Assembly (NCBI GenBank): GCA_934454435.1 | Contig: CAKSGA010000001.1 | Coordinates: forward strand, 1 to 64,000 | Source of the DNA: an uncultured Oscillospiraceae bacterium | GTDB lineage: Bacteria; Bacillota; Clostridia; Oscillospirales; Ruminococcaceae | DNA length: 64,000 nucleotides | Reading direction: 5' to 3' | Shown here: positions 8,353-16,727 of the stretch, piece after piece | How positions within the stretch are numbered: position 1 is the stretch's first letter | How the letters are laid out: every line of letters begins with the position of its first letter | The notes under the pieces: generated by a model | The model's database searches: none | What the model saw: the letters and a program-made list of their open reading frames with translations, nothing else | What the model was told of the DNA's origin: nothing | Translations under genes and position numbers: made by a program

Positions 8353-9846
8353 TTATCTCACGGTATCCACGAACCGCATGAACGCCTGCTGACCCTCGGG
8401 GGTGCGCTTGTAAACGCCTGCGTCCTCGAGCACCTCCAGGAACACCTTACCGATCTCCTGCTCGAGAATTCCACGGGCTGTGCTCCCGCTGAACTCAGGG
8501 TGTCTTGAAAGGACGTCCGCCGCCCACTCTGCATGGCAGGTGAGCTCCGGAATGCCCCGCAGGTCCTCACCGCCAAGCATTGCTTTCTCCAGCATGACCA
8601 TCTCCCTGGACAGCCTGGAGGGCAGCACCGCAAGTCCCATTACCTCGATAAGTCCGATGTTCTCTTTCTTGATATGGTGGAGGGAGGGCTTCGGGTGGAA
8701 CACGCCGAGAGGTCTGTCCCCGGTGGTGATGTTGTTGCGGAGGACAAGGTCGCACTCGTACTTTCCGCCGTTCATGCGTGCTATCGGCGTGATCGTGTTG
8801 TGCGGAACTCCGTCAGTTTCCGCAAATATGCCCGCCGTTTCGTCCGAATACGCACGCCACTTCACCAGAATGTCGTTGCAGCACTCGGCGAGCTGGCGGC
8901 GGTCCTCCGAGGACACACGGATAACGCTCATAGGCCACTTCACTATCCCTGCGGAAACATTGGGATATGCGGACATCTCAAACGGAGTTTCCACCGGCGC
9001 CTTTGCCATCGCAAAGGTGTAGCCGCCGCCCTGGAAATGCTCATGGCTGAGTATCGAACCACCCACTATCGGCAGGTCAGCATTGGAGCCTACTATGTAA
9101 TGCGGCAGATAGTCGATGATATCGAACAGCTTGTCAAAAACCGAGCGGTCGATCTTCATCGGGATATGCTTTTCATTGAAAACTATACAATGCTCGTTGT
9201 AATATCCATATGGAGAATACTGTATCTGCCACTCCTCGCCGTTCACTGTGAGAGGTATCGGGCGGAGATTCTGGCGTGCCGGGTGCGTCGCATGTCCCGG
9301 GAAGCCCGCATTCTCCGGGCAGAGCTGGCACTTCGGATAGGCGGACGCTTTCTGGGTGCGTGCCGCTGCTATGTCCCTGGGGTCTTTCTCGGGCTTGGAG
9401 CAGTTTATCGTGATGTCAAGGGTTCCGTACTCGCAGTCGTAGAGCCACTTCATATCCTTTGCAATTCTTCCGGCACGGACATAGTTCAGCTTCTTGCTGA
9501 TGTCAAAGTACCAGTCAGTAGCCTGCTTCGGGGAAAGCTCATACAGTCTGTGGAACTCTGCGATCATCTCCCTCGGCATGGGGGTGAGGATACCCATAAT
9601 TTTTGTATCGAAAAGGTCCCTGGAGTTCGCTGTGTCGGCTATCATTCCGTTCTCAACTGCGTATGCGATAATCGGCGCAAGGATATCGTCAATGCTCTCT
9701 CCTGCGTAATTCCCGCCGCATTCCTCCCAGTCGGTGAGCTTCAGCGCTTCCATCAGCTGGTTGCGGACCACATACACATCGTCCTTAGTTATCAGGCTGT
9801 TTGCCAGTGCGTAATCAATGAGCTTCTGTACATTTTCACATATCAT
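8353..9846 (-). CDS. galT: UDP-glucose--hexose-1-phosphate uridylyltransferase (GalT, type 2)
   Basis: The 497-residue product belongs to the longer Firmicute GalT family, which swaps UMP between UDP-glucose and galactose 1-phosphate in the Leloir pathway. Diagnostic stretches are CQLCPENAGFPGHATHPARQ and the substrate-binding LSHEHFQGGGY, whose His-x-His equivalent provides the uridylylated histidine, plus NNITTGDRPLGVFHPK. Start is ATG 9846 with AAAGGAG upstream. No galK or galE is adjacent, so the rest of the pathway lies elsewhere. A divergent AraC-type regulator begins 162 nt away and may control it. The gene ends in its own terminator. Confidence 0.95.
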   Translation of the reverse strand: MICENVQKLIDYALANSLITKDDVYVVRNQLMEALKLTDWEECGGNYAGESIDDILAPIIAYAVENGMIADTANSRDLFDTKIMGILTPMPREMIAEFHRLYELSPKQATDWYFDISKKLNYVRAGRIAKDMKWLYDCEYGTLDITINCSKPEKDPRDIAAARTQKASAYPKCQLCPENAGFPGHATHPARQNLRPIPLTVNGEEWQIQYSPYGYYNEHCIVFNEKHIPMKIDRSVFDKLFDIIDYLPHYIVGSNADLPIVGGSILSHEHFQGGGYTFAMAKAPVETPFEMSAYPNVSAGIVKWPMSVIRVSSEDRRQLAECCNDILVKWRAYSDETAGIFAETDGVPHNTITPIARMNGGKYECDLVLRNNITTGDRPLGVFHPKPSLHHIKKENIGLIEVMGLAVLPSRLSREMVMLEKAMLGGEDLRGIPELTCHAEWAADVLSRHPEFSGSTARGILEQEIGKVFLEVLEDAGVYKRTPEGQQAFMRFVDTVR

Positions 9847-9920
9847 GGTGATCTCTCCTTTGACCCTGGTCGTTTATATTTTTATTGTATCATACTGCCG
9901 GGGCACATTCCATAAACACA

Positions 9921-9950
9921 ATTATACAAAACATGGACAAAATGATACAA
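9921..9950 (-). promoter_or_regulatory. galT: Predicted galT promoter
   Basis: Minus strand TTGTAT (9950-9945), an 18-nt spacer, then TATAAT (9926-9921). It lies just 6 nt from the -35 box of the divergent araC-type promoter, so a regulator bound here could affect both. Confidence 0.6.
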
Positions 9951-9956
9951 AGGCTA

Positions 9957-9985
9957 TTGAAATGCTCCCCCTTATGGTGTATAAT
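9957..9985 (+). promoter_or_regulatory. Predicted sigma-A promoter of AraC-type gene
   Basis: TTGAAA (9957-9962), 17-nt spacer, perfect TATAAT (9980-9985). Transcription should start near 9992, leaving only about 17 nt before the ATG at 10009, including the AAAGGA ribosome-binding site. Confidence 0.75.
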
Positions 9986-10008
9986 ATTCTGTGAAAGGAC
10001 GTGACCCC

Positions 10009-10860
10009 ATGTACGCAAACGCCGCCTACCTGCACAACTCCCTCGCAGACGCCGCCGACGACAGCCGCTCGCTGATAGTCCGCAGCTGCGGGTTCTACCG
10101 TATACTCACCCGCTCGGAATTCCGCACCGACCGTCCTGCCGGCAGGCGGGACCTCCAGCTGCTGTATATCGCCCGTGGAAAAGGCTACTTTACCATCGGC
10201 GGAAAGCTCCGCACGCTGGGTGAGGGAAGCATGATACTCTACCGCCCCGGTGAGCCGCAGCACTATTACTACCGCTCCGCCGACAAAACAGAGGTCTACT
10301 GGGTGCATTTCACGGGGCGGGACGCCCTCTCGCTGCTGAAGTACTACGAGCTCCCCGAAAGCGATAGCGTGTTCAGCGTGGGCTCTTCGCCGGATATCCA
10401 GTGGCTGTACCGGCAGATCATACAAGAGCTCCAGCTCTGCCGGCCGAATTACGAGGAGCTTCTTGCGCTGCTGCTCCGGCACCTGTTCATCGTGGTGAAC
10501 CGCTGTCTGACGGAGGGCGCACGCAACGGCGGAGCGCTCAGCGAAATAGAACGTGCGGCGCACTTCTTCAGCGAGAACTACAGCCGCCCGATAAATATAG
10601 AAGAATACGCCGCCGAACGCCACATGTCCGCATGCTGGTTCATACGGAGCTTCCGGCAGGCGGTGAAGCAGACCCCGATGCAGTATATCCTGTCCCTGCG
10701 TATGGCAAACGCCCAGAGCCTGCTGGAGTCCACGCAGTACAACATAACCGAGGTCGCCGCCGCCGTGGGCTATGATGACCCGCTGTATTTCAGCAGACTT
10801 TTCCGCCGACACACCGGGTTCTCGCCGACCGAATACAGGAAGCGCATCGGCAAGGGTTAA
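10009..10860 (+). CDS. AraC-family transcriptional regulator
   Basis: This 283-residue protein has an N-terminal cupin-type sensor (LQLLYIARGKGYFTIGG, then MILYRPGEPQHYYY, about residues 40-90) and a C-terminal pair of helix-turn-helix motifs: IEEYAAERHMSACWFIRSFRQAVKQTP and ITEVAAAVGYDDPLYFSRLFRRHTGFSPTEYR (partly quoted motifs). Such regulators bind a sugar or related ligand and activate nearby catabolic genes. I start at ATG 10009, with AAAGGA 9 nt upstream, instead of the GTG at 9991, which overlaps the likely transcription start. It is divergent from galT, so galactose metabolism is the obvious guess, but the ligand cannot be read from sequence. Confidence 0.92.
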   Translation: MYANAAYLHNSLADAADDSRSLIVRSCGFYRILTRSEFRTDRPAGRRDLQLLYIARGKGYFTIGGKLRTLGEGSMILYRPGEPQHYYYRSADKTEVYWVHFTGRDALSLLKYYELPESDSVFSVGSSPDIQWLYRQIIQELQLCRPNYEELLALLLRHLFIVVNRCLTEGARNGGALSEIERAAHFFSENYSRPINIEEYAAERHMSACWFIRSFRQAVKQTPMQYILSLRMANAQSLLESTQYNITEVAAAVGYDDPLYFSRLFRRHTGFSPTEYRKRIGKG

Positions 10861-10867
10861 AAAATAA

Positions 10868-10902
10868 ATATGGGCTGCACACAACTGGTATGCAGCCCAT
10901 AT
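10868..10902. terminator. Shared bidirectional terminator
   Basis: A perfect 12-bp stem, ATATGGGCTGCA with TGCAGCCCATAT and an 11-nt loop, lies between the convergent AraC-type gene and the large GGDEF/EAL gene. The minus strand continues into TTTATTTTTT, a strong U-tract; the plus strand has only CAATTATT. Confidence 0.88.
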
Positions 10903-10905
10903 CAA

Positions 10906-13900
10906 TTATTCAGCAAAATTCAGTCCGGTGCTCTCCATTATCAGGTTCTCCGGCTTTACGCCAAGGAGCGTCTTTGTACTTGAGCGAACTGTGATATCTC
11001 CGCTGCAATTACGCATTGCAAGGGTTCCCTCGCAGTCTGCGGAGCCAATCGCCACGGACTCCGCACCCTCGATAAGGGAGTTGAACGTGCAGTCCGTCAT
11101 GTTTATCGTGCCGAACATCTTATCAGCGCCGATACCGATGATCTCCTTAGCCTTGAACTCTGTCGTAATGCGGACGCTGGTCATGTCCACCCTGCCGCCG
11201 CAGGAATTGAACGAGCCGATACCGCCCACCTTATCTCCCGACATCACGAACTCCGCACTGCCGCTGGAAATGCTGACATTGCACGGATCACTGAAGCTGC
11301 CGATGCCGAGCGCCATCTTTGAATGCTGCTCCATCCTGAAGCGTGTGCCCTCGATGGTGACGTCCGCCGGGGACAGCAGACTGCCGATACCCAGCGTGTT
11401 CTTGCCGAGCTGCTCGATATTGAGCTCCTTACAGCATATCCTTATCTTTGAGCCGCCGTCATTGGAACGTCCGCCGATGGCCACGCTCTTATCGCTGTCA
11501 AGGCGGATATAAATTCCGCCGGACATGTCTATCTCTATATTACCATACGACATGTTGCTGCCGGAGCCAATCGCATAGGTCTGCGCAGCCGCTGAGCTTA
11601 TCGTCAGCGAACCGCCGCCGGTCACTCTCAGCGTGGAGCCGGTCGGTACGTATATGCTGCCGGTTATATTCACCTCGCCGACTATATTCAGCGTCATGGT
11701 GCTGTTCTGCCCCACCGTGACCGCTGCGCCGGTAGTTTCGTTCTTTATCGCAATGTCCACCAGGTCAAGACGGCAGTCCAGATTGTCCTTGGCACGTATC
11801 GTCATTTCAGAGGTGTAATTGCGGTTGCCGTTCAGGGTGTAGTCCGGCTTGTTGACTATTATATCAGTGTAGCTGTCAAGATCCAGCGCCATCAGCGAGA
11901 TCTCACGCTCGTCACCGGTAAAGTACGTCTTTCTCGGGCGGCGGTTCTCGACCTGGCGGTTGCATTCAACTATCTCTTTTGCGATCCCCGGGTCTATCTC
12001 CGGAACTATGTCAGCAGAGGGCTTCGCCGTATAGTAACCCTGGATAAGATCCACGCCCATTCCTATCACGGTCTGGAGCTCCTCAAAAAGCTCGACGCCC
12101 TCGGCAAGCGCCATGAAGTTATTGTCATGCGCATAGTCGATGATATTGCGTGTGAAGTGCTTCTTACGCTTGTCCTTGTGGATATTCATGATAAGGCTGC
12201 GGTCTATCTTTACTACGTTCGGCATGAACGTCAGCAGGTTGCTGATGTTGGAATATCCGGTGCCGTAGTCGTCTATCGCTATCTGGAACCCGCAGCGCCG
12301 GCTCCTCTCAAGCAGCGTTTTGAGCTGGCTGGAGCTTGCTTCGGTCTGTTCGGTGAACTCCACAACGACATTCTTCATGATACTGCCGTACAGCTGATAG
12401 AGCTGCTCGAAGTCCGGATCAGACAGGGTGCATGCAGGTATGCTGTTGATGAACAGCATCTTTCCCGCAAGCAGCTGCTGGTTCTCCATAGCGAAGCGCA
12501 GCGTGTTGAACATCGTGCACCTCTCCACGTCCTGGAGCCTGTCCAGAGCCTCCGCATGGGTCAGGATAGTTAGCGGCGACAGGCGGAAGCCCTCGCCGGA
12601 GCGCATCAGCGCCTCGTAAGCGTATATGCAGCCGTTGCGTGCATTCACTATCGGCTGGAAATTGTAGGTGAACAGGTTCTCGTTCAGCAGGCGGATAACA
12701 TTCATGCGCTCCTCCGGGTCGAAGGTCTCTGCTGAAACCTCGGCGGTCTTGTGCATTTTCGTGTGGTTATCCTTGGCCATGGTTCGCTGGTATGCGGCGT
12801 CATACGGCAGCTTCTCAAGAATCGCCTTGTCAGTTATCGGAGCCGAAACGGAAGCCGTATAGATGTTCACGCCGTACTCGCTGTCATGGCTGTTCAGGGA
12901 GTCTATTGCCCTCTGCAGCCGGTTGGGTACGTCGTCCACAGAGCCCTTATCCAGAATACCCGCAATAAAGAACTCATCGCCGCTGACCCTTACCACGATA
13001 TCGCTTTCGCCCGCAGCATTGGAGAGTGCCACGCCCAGTGCGGAAAGCACCCGGTCGCCCTCGGAATAGCCGTATGTATCGTTGATACCCTTGAGGTTCT
13101 CTACATCTATGGAAATTATGCGCAGTTCCTTTGACGAGTCGTTGAATTTACCGCAGCGCTCGGTCATTATTCTGGTATATCCACGCATATTGAGCAGACC
13201 CGTGAGGGAGTCACGCACCTGCGCCTCTGTCACAGCGTCATTGTAGAGGATATGCCGGCGATGCTTCTCAAGGGCGCAGGTAACGCTGCGGAGCCACTTC
13301 ACGTAGGTCTTGTCGTATATACGTCCGGAGTTGCCGTAGGAAAGCACGACATACCCGTAATTAACGCCCATGAAGTGCAGCGACGTGAAGATGAACGCCG
13401 CCGGCTTGTCCCGCTTCTCATAGATAGCGGGGAGCATTTCCTCCCGGGGGAACTTGTTCATCATGTCAACGTTCCCCTTACCGTTTACCCGGCAGAACGC
13501 AAGATTTATCCGGTCAGTGAAGCCGGGGTCAGGCATTGCTTTATGCATGACCTTATTGTTGAAACACATCCAGAACCCGGAGATATCTCCGAGAAAATGA
13601 GTGTACCAGTCTACTTTCCAGAGGTAGTCGTAGAACGTTTCAGCGGCTATCATGTCCTCTGACATGAAGTTGTAGTAGGAGTCCACGCCGCTGTGCTGCA
13701 TGACCGTCATCTGCGCCAGCGCTTCATTGCACAGCGTGCCGAGATTCAGACGGCTGCACCCGCAGGTCATTCCGGTCTGGAGCGTTGCGGGACAGTTGTC
13801 CGGCTCCGGAATATACTCCGTGCCGTGGATCTGTGAAATGATCTTTCGTGCGGCGTTGCGTGCCATTATCGTAGGGTCACGCAGGGCGGATGTTATATTG

Positions 13901-14613
13901 ATGTACTCTGCGCCGTAGGGTTCTTTCTGGTTGAAACCGGTCAGCAGGACGTCCTCCGGGACTTTCACGCCTTTATCCACCAGTGCGGAGAGCACCTGCA
14001 CGGCAGTGAGGTCTGAACAGCATACTACTGCGTCCGGAAGCCCGTTTGCGATTATCTCATCTGCTATCTCGGAGAAATCCCCCACCCAGTCACGTCCGTG
14101 ATGTATCCTGTTTTCGGGAATGGACACTCCCCTTCTCCGCATGGACTCAACGAAGTACCGCTGGATACCATTGTGAAATGGATCGTCCTGACCGCCCACG
14201 AAATCCACGGTCCTGACCCCGTGCTTTTCTACAAGGTGTTCAACTATCATATCCGCCGCCGGCTCGTAGTTATATGTCGCATAGTCAAAGCCCTCTATCT
14301 CATAGTCAAATGAGAGAACGGGGCCATTGAAATCCTTGCGGATACGCTCTATCAGGCGGTTGCGTGAGGGAACATCGCTTATGCTGGTAGGGAACAAGAT
14401 GATACCGTCCAGCTTCCCGAGATCAATAAGGTCATATACGGAGTTCTCCGCAGCGTCGAACTCCTGGTTGCCGGACATCATCAGCGATGAGAAGATCACC
14501 ACGTCCATATCGGCCGCAAAAAGCTCCTTCTGGATACACTCCAGGGAGTGTGCGAAGAAGATATATTCAGCTTCTGCGGCAATAATGCCAATCAACGGTC
14601 TTTCTTTTTTCAA
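10906..14613 (-). CDS. LacI-type sensor / GGDEF / EAL / beta-helix fusion (c-di-GMP enzyme)
   Basis: This 1235-residue protein has four parts. Residues about 1-285 form a LacI-type periplasmic-binding-protein fold without a DNA-binding domain (PLIGIIAAEAEYIFF, later DVLLTGFNQ). About 300-470 is an unassigned region. A GGDEF domain follows with SGDEF near residue 543; the inhibitory RxxD site lacks its Arg (GESD). An EAL domain (YEALMR near 664, DDYGTGYSN, AEGVE near 836, QGYY) keeps the residues expected for phosphodiesterase activity. The last about 320 residues are threonine/glycine-rich repeats with GIGS- and AIGS-type turns, resembling the Cthe_2159 carbohydrate-binding beta-helix. No signal peptide or membrane segment is seen, so all parts should be cytoplasmic. 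Start is TTG 14613, with AGGAG 7 nt upstream. It probably makes or degrades c-di-GMP in response to a sugar-like ligand. Confidence 0.9.
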   Translation of the reverse strand: MKKERPLIGIIAAEAEYIFFAHSLECIQKELFAADMDVVIFSSLMMSGNQEFDAAENSVYDLIDLGKLDGIILFPTSISDVPSRNRLIERIRKDFNGPVLSFDYEIEGFDYATYNYEPAADMIVEHLVEKHGVRTVDFVGGQDDPFHNGIQRYFVESMRRRGVSIPENRIHHGRDWVGDFSEIADEIIANGLPDAVVCCSDLTAVQVLSALVDKGVKVPEDVLLTGFNQKEPYGAEYINITSALRDPTIMARNAARKIISQIHGTEYIPEPDNCPATLQTGMTCGCSRLNLGTLCNEALAQMTVMQHSGVDSYYNFMSEDMIAAETFYDYLWKVDWYTHFLGDISGFWMCFNNKVMHKAMPDPGFTDRINLAFCRVNGKGNVDMMNKFPREEMLPAIYEKRDKPAAFIFTSLHFMGVNYGYVVLSYGNSGRIYDKTYVKWLRSVTCALEKHRRHILYNDAVTEAQVRDSLTGLLNMRGYTRIMTERCGKFNDSSKELRIISIDVENLKGINDTYGYSEGDRVLSALGVALSNAAGESDIVVRVSGDEFFIAGILDKGSVDDVPNRLQRAIDSLNSHDSEYGVNIYTASVSAPITDKAILEKLPYDAAYQRTMAKDNHTKMHKTAEVSAETFDPEERMNVIRLLNENLFTYNFQPIVNARNGCIYAYEALMRSGEGFRLSPLTILTHAEALDRLQDVERCTMFNTLRFAMENQQLLAGKMLFINSIPACTLSDPDFEQLYQLYGSIMKNVVVEFTEQTEASSSQLKTLLERSRRCGFQIAIDDYGTGYSNISNLLTFMPNVVKIDRSLIMNIHKDKRKKHFTRNIIDYAHDNNFMALAEGVELFEELQTVIGMGVDLIQGYYTAKPSADIVPEIDPGIAKEIVECNRQVENRRPRKTYFTGDEREISLMALDLDSYTDIIVNKPDYTLNGNRNYTSEMTIRAKDNLDCRLDLVDIAIKNETTGAAVTVGQNSTMTLNIVGEVNITGSIYVPTGSTLRVTGGGSLTISSAAAQTYAIGSGSNMSYGNIEIDMSGGIYIRLDSDKSVAIGGRSNDGGSKIRICCKELNIEQLGKNTLGIGSLLSPADVTIEGTRFRMEQHSKMALGIGSFSDPCNVSISSGSAEFVMSGDKVGGIGSFNSCGGRVDMTSVRITTEFKAKEIIGIGADKMFGTINMTDCTFNSLIEGAESVAIGSADCEGTLAMRNCSGDITVRSSTKTLLGVKPENLIMESTGLNFAE

Positions 14614-14671
14614 GTTTATTCTCCTCTTGCAGGACATTTCATAATGCCATACCAATTTATTACTAGTATAC

Positions 14672-14701
14672 ATTATAACATATATCACGTTCTGTTTGCA
14701 A
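14672..14701 (-). promoter_or_regulatory. Predicted promoter of GGDEF/EAL gene
   Basis: Minus strand TTGCAA (14701-14696), 18-nt spacer, TATAAT (14677-14672), about 58 nt before the TTG start. The rest of the 324-nt divergent intergenic region (14614-14937) is AT-rich and shows no other gene. Confidence 0.6.
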
Positions 14702-14859
14702 CAACAAGAGAATGTTTTTGGTCGTTTTGCTGAGAATATTTGGTGAAAATTTCACGAACCACAGTAAAACAAAGATAATTTGCGCAATACACTTTATTTA
14801 CTTAATTTATTCATTTGTAACCTGAACAAAATTTGTGCAATTTGCCATGCGGAATGAGT

Positions 14860-14888
14860 TTGCATTTTGGCGAAAAATAGTGTATAAT
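14860..14888 (+). promoter_or_regulatory. Predicted promoter of AGCS symporter gene
   Basis: TTGCAT (14860-14865), 17-nt spacer, TATAAT (14883-14888). The leader is about 43 nt, too short for a glycine riboswitch. Confidence 0.68.
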
Positions 14889-14937
14889 TAAAATATTATT
14901 ATCTTCTTGTAAATTGACTTTTAGGAGCTGTAAATAA

Positions 14938-16551
14938 ATGACTCATTTTCTTTTTTTATCTTCTACCGCAGAGGCAGCTGCGGCAAAAGCTGCCGAGGGG
15001 AATGCCTTTCTTAACGGCGTAAAGGCAGTGAACGACGCCATAAGCAGCGTTGTCTGGGGCTGGCCGGCTCTGATACTGCTGCTGTTCGTCGGCGTGCTGA
15101 TGTCAGTGATCACAAAATTTTTCCAGATCTCACACATCGGGAGATGGTTCAAATGCACCATAGGTGCCGTGTTCAAGGACAAGAGCGTCACCAAGCACAC
15201 CAAGGACAACCAGATATCCCAGTTCCAGAGTATCTGTGCGGCGCTCGCTTCCACAGTCGGCACCGGAAATATCGCCGGCGTGGCTTCGGCTATCGTAACC
15301 GGAGGTCCAGGCGCCGTGTTCTGGATGTGGATAATGGCATTCTTCGGCATGATGACCAACTTCGCAGAGAACATCCTCGGTATCCTCTACCGTGTTAAGA
15401 ACGAAAATGGCGAGTGGAGCGGCGGCGCCATGTACTACCTGAAGCACGGCCTTGGCTCAAAGAAACACTGCAGGGTGATAGGCTCCGTGCTGGCGGTGCT
15501 GTTCTGCGTGTTCTGCCTTTTCGCTTCGTTCGGCATAGGCAACATGACCCAGATCAACACCATCTCAACAAATATGAACAGCACATTCGGGATCCCCGGC
15601 TGGGTGACTGGTATCGTGCTGATGGTCGTTGCAGGTCTGGTCGTTATAGGTGGAATTCAGCGCATCGCCCTTGTTACCGAGAAGATAGTTCCGGTAATGG
15701 TCATACTGTATCTGCTGGGAACCCTGGCGGTATGCGTGAAGAACATCTCCCAGTTCGGCGCTGTTTTCACGGCGATTTTTGAGAGCGCTTTCGGTTTTGA
15801 AGCTGTCGCAGGCGGTCTGGTTGGTCAGGGCGTCAAGATGGCGGTTGAGATGGGCATGAAGCGTGGCGTGTTCTCCAACGAGGCAGGTCTGGGCTCTTCG
15901 GTCATGGTACACTGCAACTCCAACGTCAAGGAGCCAGTGAGCCAGGGCATGTGGGGAATTTTCAGCGTGTTCACTGATACCATCGTGGTATGTTCCCTGA
16001 CTGCGTTCACGATACTCTCTTCCGGTCTGTTCGACCTCTCCACTGGCAGGCTTGCGGCGGAGTACGCTGCCCTGGAGAACAACACCGGTTCGATCGTCGG
16101 CGTTGCGTTCCAGACGAACTTTGGCGACTTCGGCAGATACTTCGTTGCAATTGCGCTGCTGCTGTTCGCTTTCTCTACGGCCCTCGGCTGGAGCCACTAC
16201 GGCACCAAGGCGTTCGAGTATCTCTTCGGCACCAGGGCGACCATCTTCTACAAGATCGTGTTCGTTGTTGCGGTAATGGGCGGCGCCACCATGGGCGAGA
16301 ACCTTGCATGGGAACTCTCCGACACATTCAACGGCATGATGATGATACCGAACCTCATCGGCGTCCTGGTGCTCTCCCCGATGGTCTACAAGTGCACCAA
16401 GAACTACATAGACCGCCACGTGCGGCACCTTGATGTCGAGCCTATGCTGTCAGTCCATGAGGACATTCAGCGGGAACAGGCGCTGGCGCTCCGGACGGAG
16501 CAGGAAAAGCTCAGGAGCGAGGGCATCGACTCGGATTATGTTGAGCTGTGA
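14938..16551 (+). CDS. AGCS-family sodium:alanine/glycine symporter
   Basis: This 537-residue polytopic protein matches the alanine/glycine:cation symporter family, which takes up Ala or Gly with Na+ or H+. The family signature GTGNIAGVASAIVTGGPGAVF is present in the first third (residues near 105-125), with MFFGMMTNFAEN-like and KRGVFSNEAGLGS segments further on. About ten to eleven membrane segments can be drawn. The start ATG 14938 follows AGGAG by about 12 nt. It is a single-gene unit with its own promoter and terminator. A polar C-terminal tail of about 40 residues is cytoplasmic. Exact substrate is unknown. Confidence 0.94.
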   Translation: MTHFLFLSSTAEAAAAKAAEGNAFLNGVKAVNDAISSVVWGWPALILLLFVGVLMSVITKFFQISHIGRWFKCTIGAVFKDKSVTKHTKDNQISQFQSICAALASTVGTGNIAGVASAIVTGGPGAVFWMWIMAFFGMMTNFAENILGILYRVKNENGEWSGGAMYYLKHGLGSKKHCRVIGSVLAVLFCVFCLFASFGIGNMTQINTISTNMNSTFGIPGWVTGIVLMVVAGLVVIGGIQRIALVTEKIVPVMVILYLLGTLAVCVKNISQFGAVFTAIFESAFGFEAVAGGLVGQGVKMAVEMGMKRGVFSNEAGLGSSVMVHCNSNVKEPVSQGMWGIFSVFTDTIVVCSLTAFTILSSGLFDLSTGRLAAEYAALENNTGSIVGVAFQTNFGDFGRYFVAIALLLFAFSTALGWSHYGTKAFEYLFGTRATIFYKIVFVVAVMGGATMGENLAWELSDTFNGMMMIPNLIGVLVLSPMVYKCTKNYIDRHVRHLDVEPMLSVHEDIQREQALALRTEQEKLRSEGIDSDYVEL

Positions 16552-16577
16552 TTTTCCAACGGCGATGATATGATATT

Positions 16578-16607
16578 CAGAATGGGCTGTTTTTACAGCC
16601 CATTCTG
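16578..16607 (+). terminator. Terminator of AGCS symporter gene
   Basis: Perfect 13-bp stem CAGAATGGGCTGT / ACAGCCCATTCTG with a TTTT loop, 27 nt past the stop codon, followed by CATTTCTTCC. Strong stem, imperfect U-tract. Confidence 0.82.
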
Positions 16608-16639
16608 CATTTCTTCCAGGATTTTTTGGTCGAAAACAG

Positions 16640-16668
16640 TTGCACAAAGGTGTAAAGTGTGCTATAAT
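16640..16668 (+). promoter_or_regulatory. Predicted promoter of sugar-transferase/Wzy gene
   Basis: TTGCAC (16640-16645), 17-nt spacer, TATAAT (16663-16668), about 60 nt before the ATG at 16728. Confidence 0.68.
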
Positions 16669-16727
16669 ATTATATAGTATGCCTGATGGCAGGCATCTGA
16701 CAAATCAACAAAAATCAAGGAAACGAT

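Noticed and set aside
9922-10905. 327-codon minus-strand frame opposite the AraC-type gene
   Set aside because: The plus strand has clear cupin and helix-turn-helix motifs, promoter and ribosome-binding site.
14883-14937. Glycine riboswitch before the AGCS symporter
   Set aside because: The leader from the predicted start is only about 43 nt and lacks the conserved riboswitch core.
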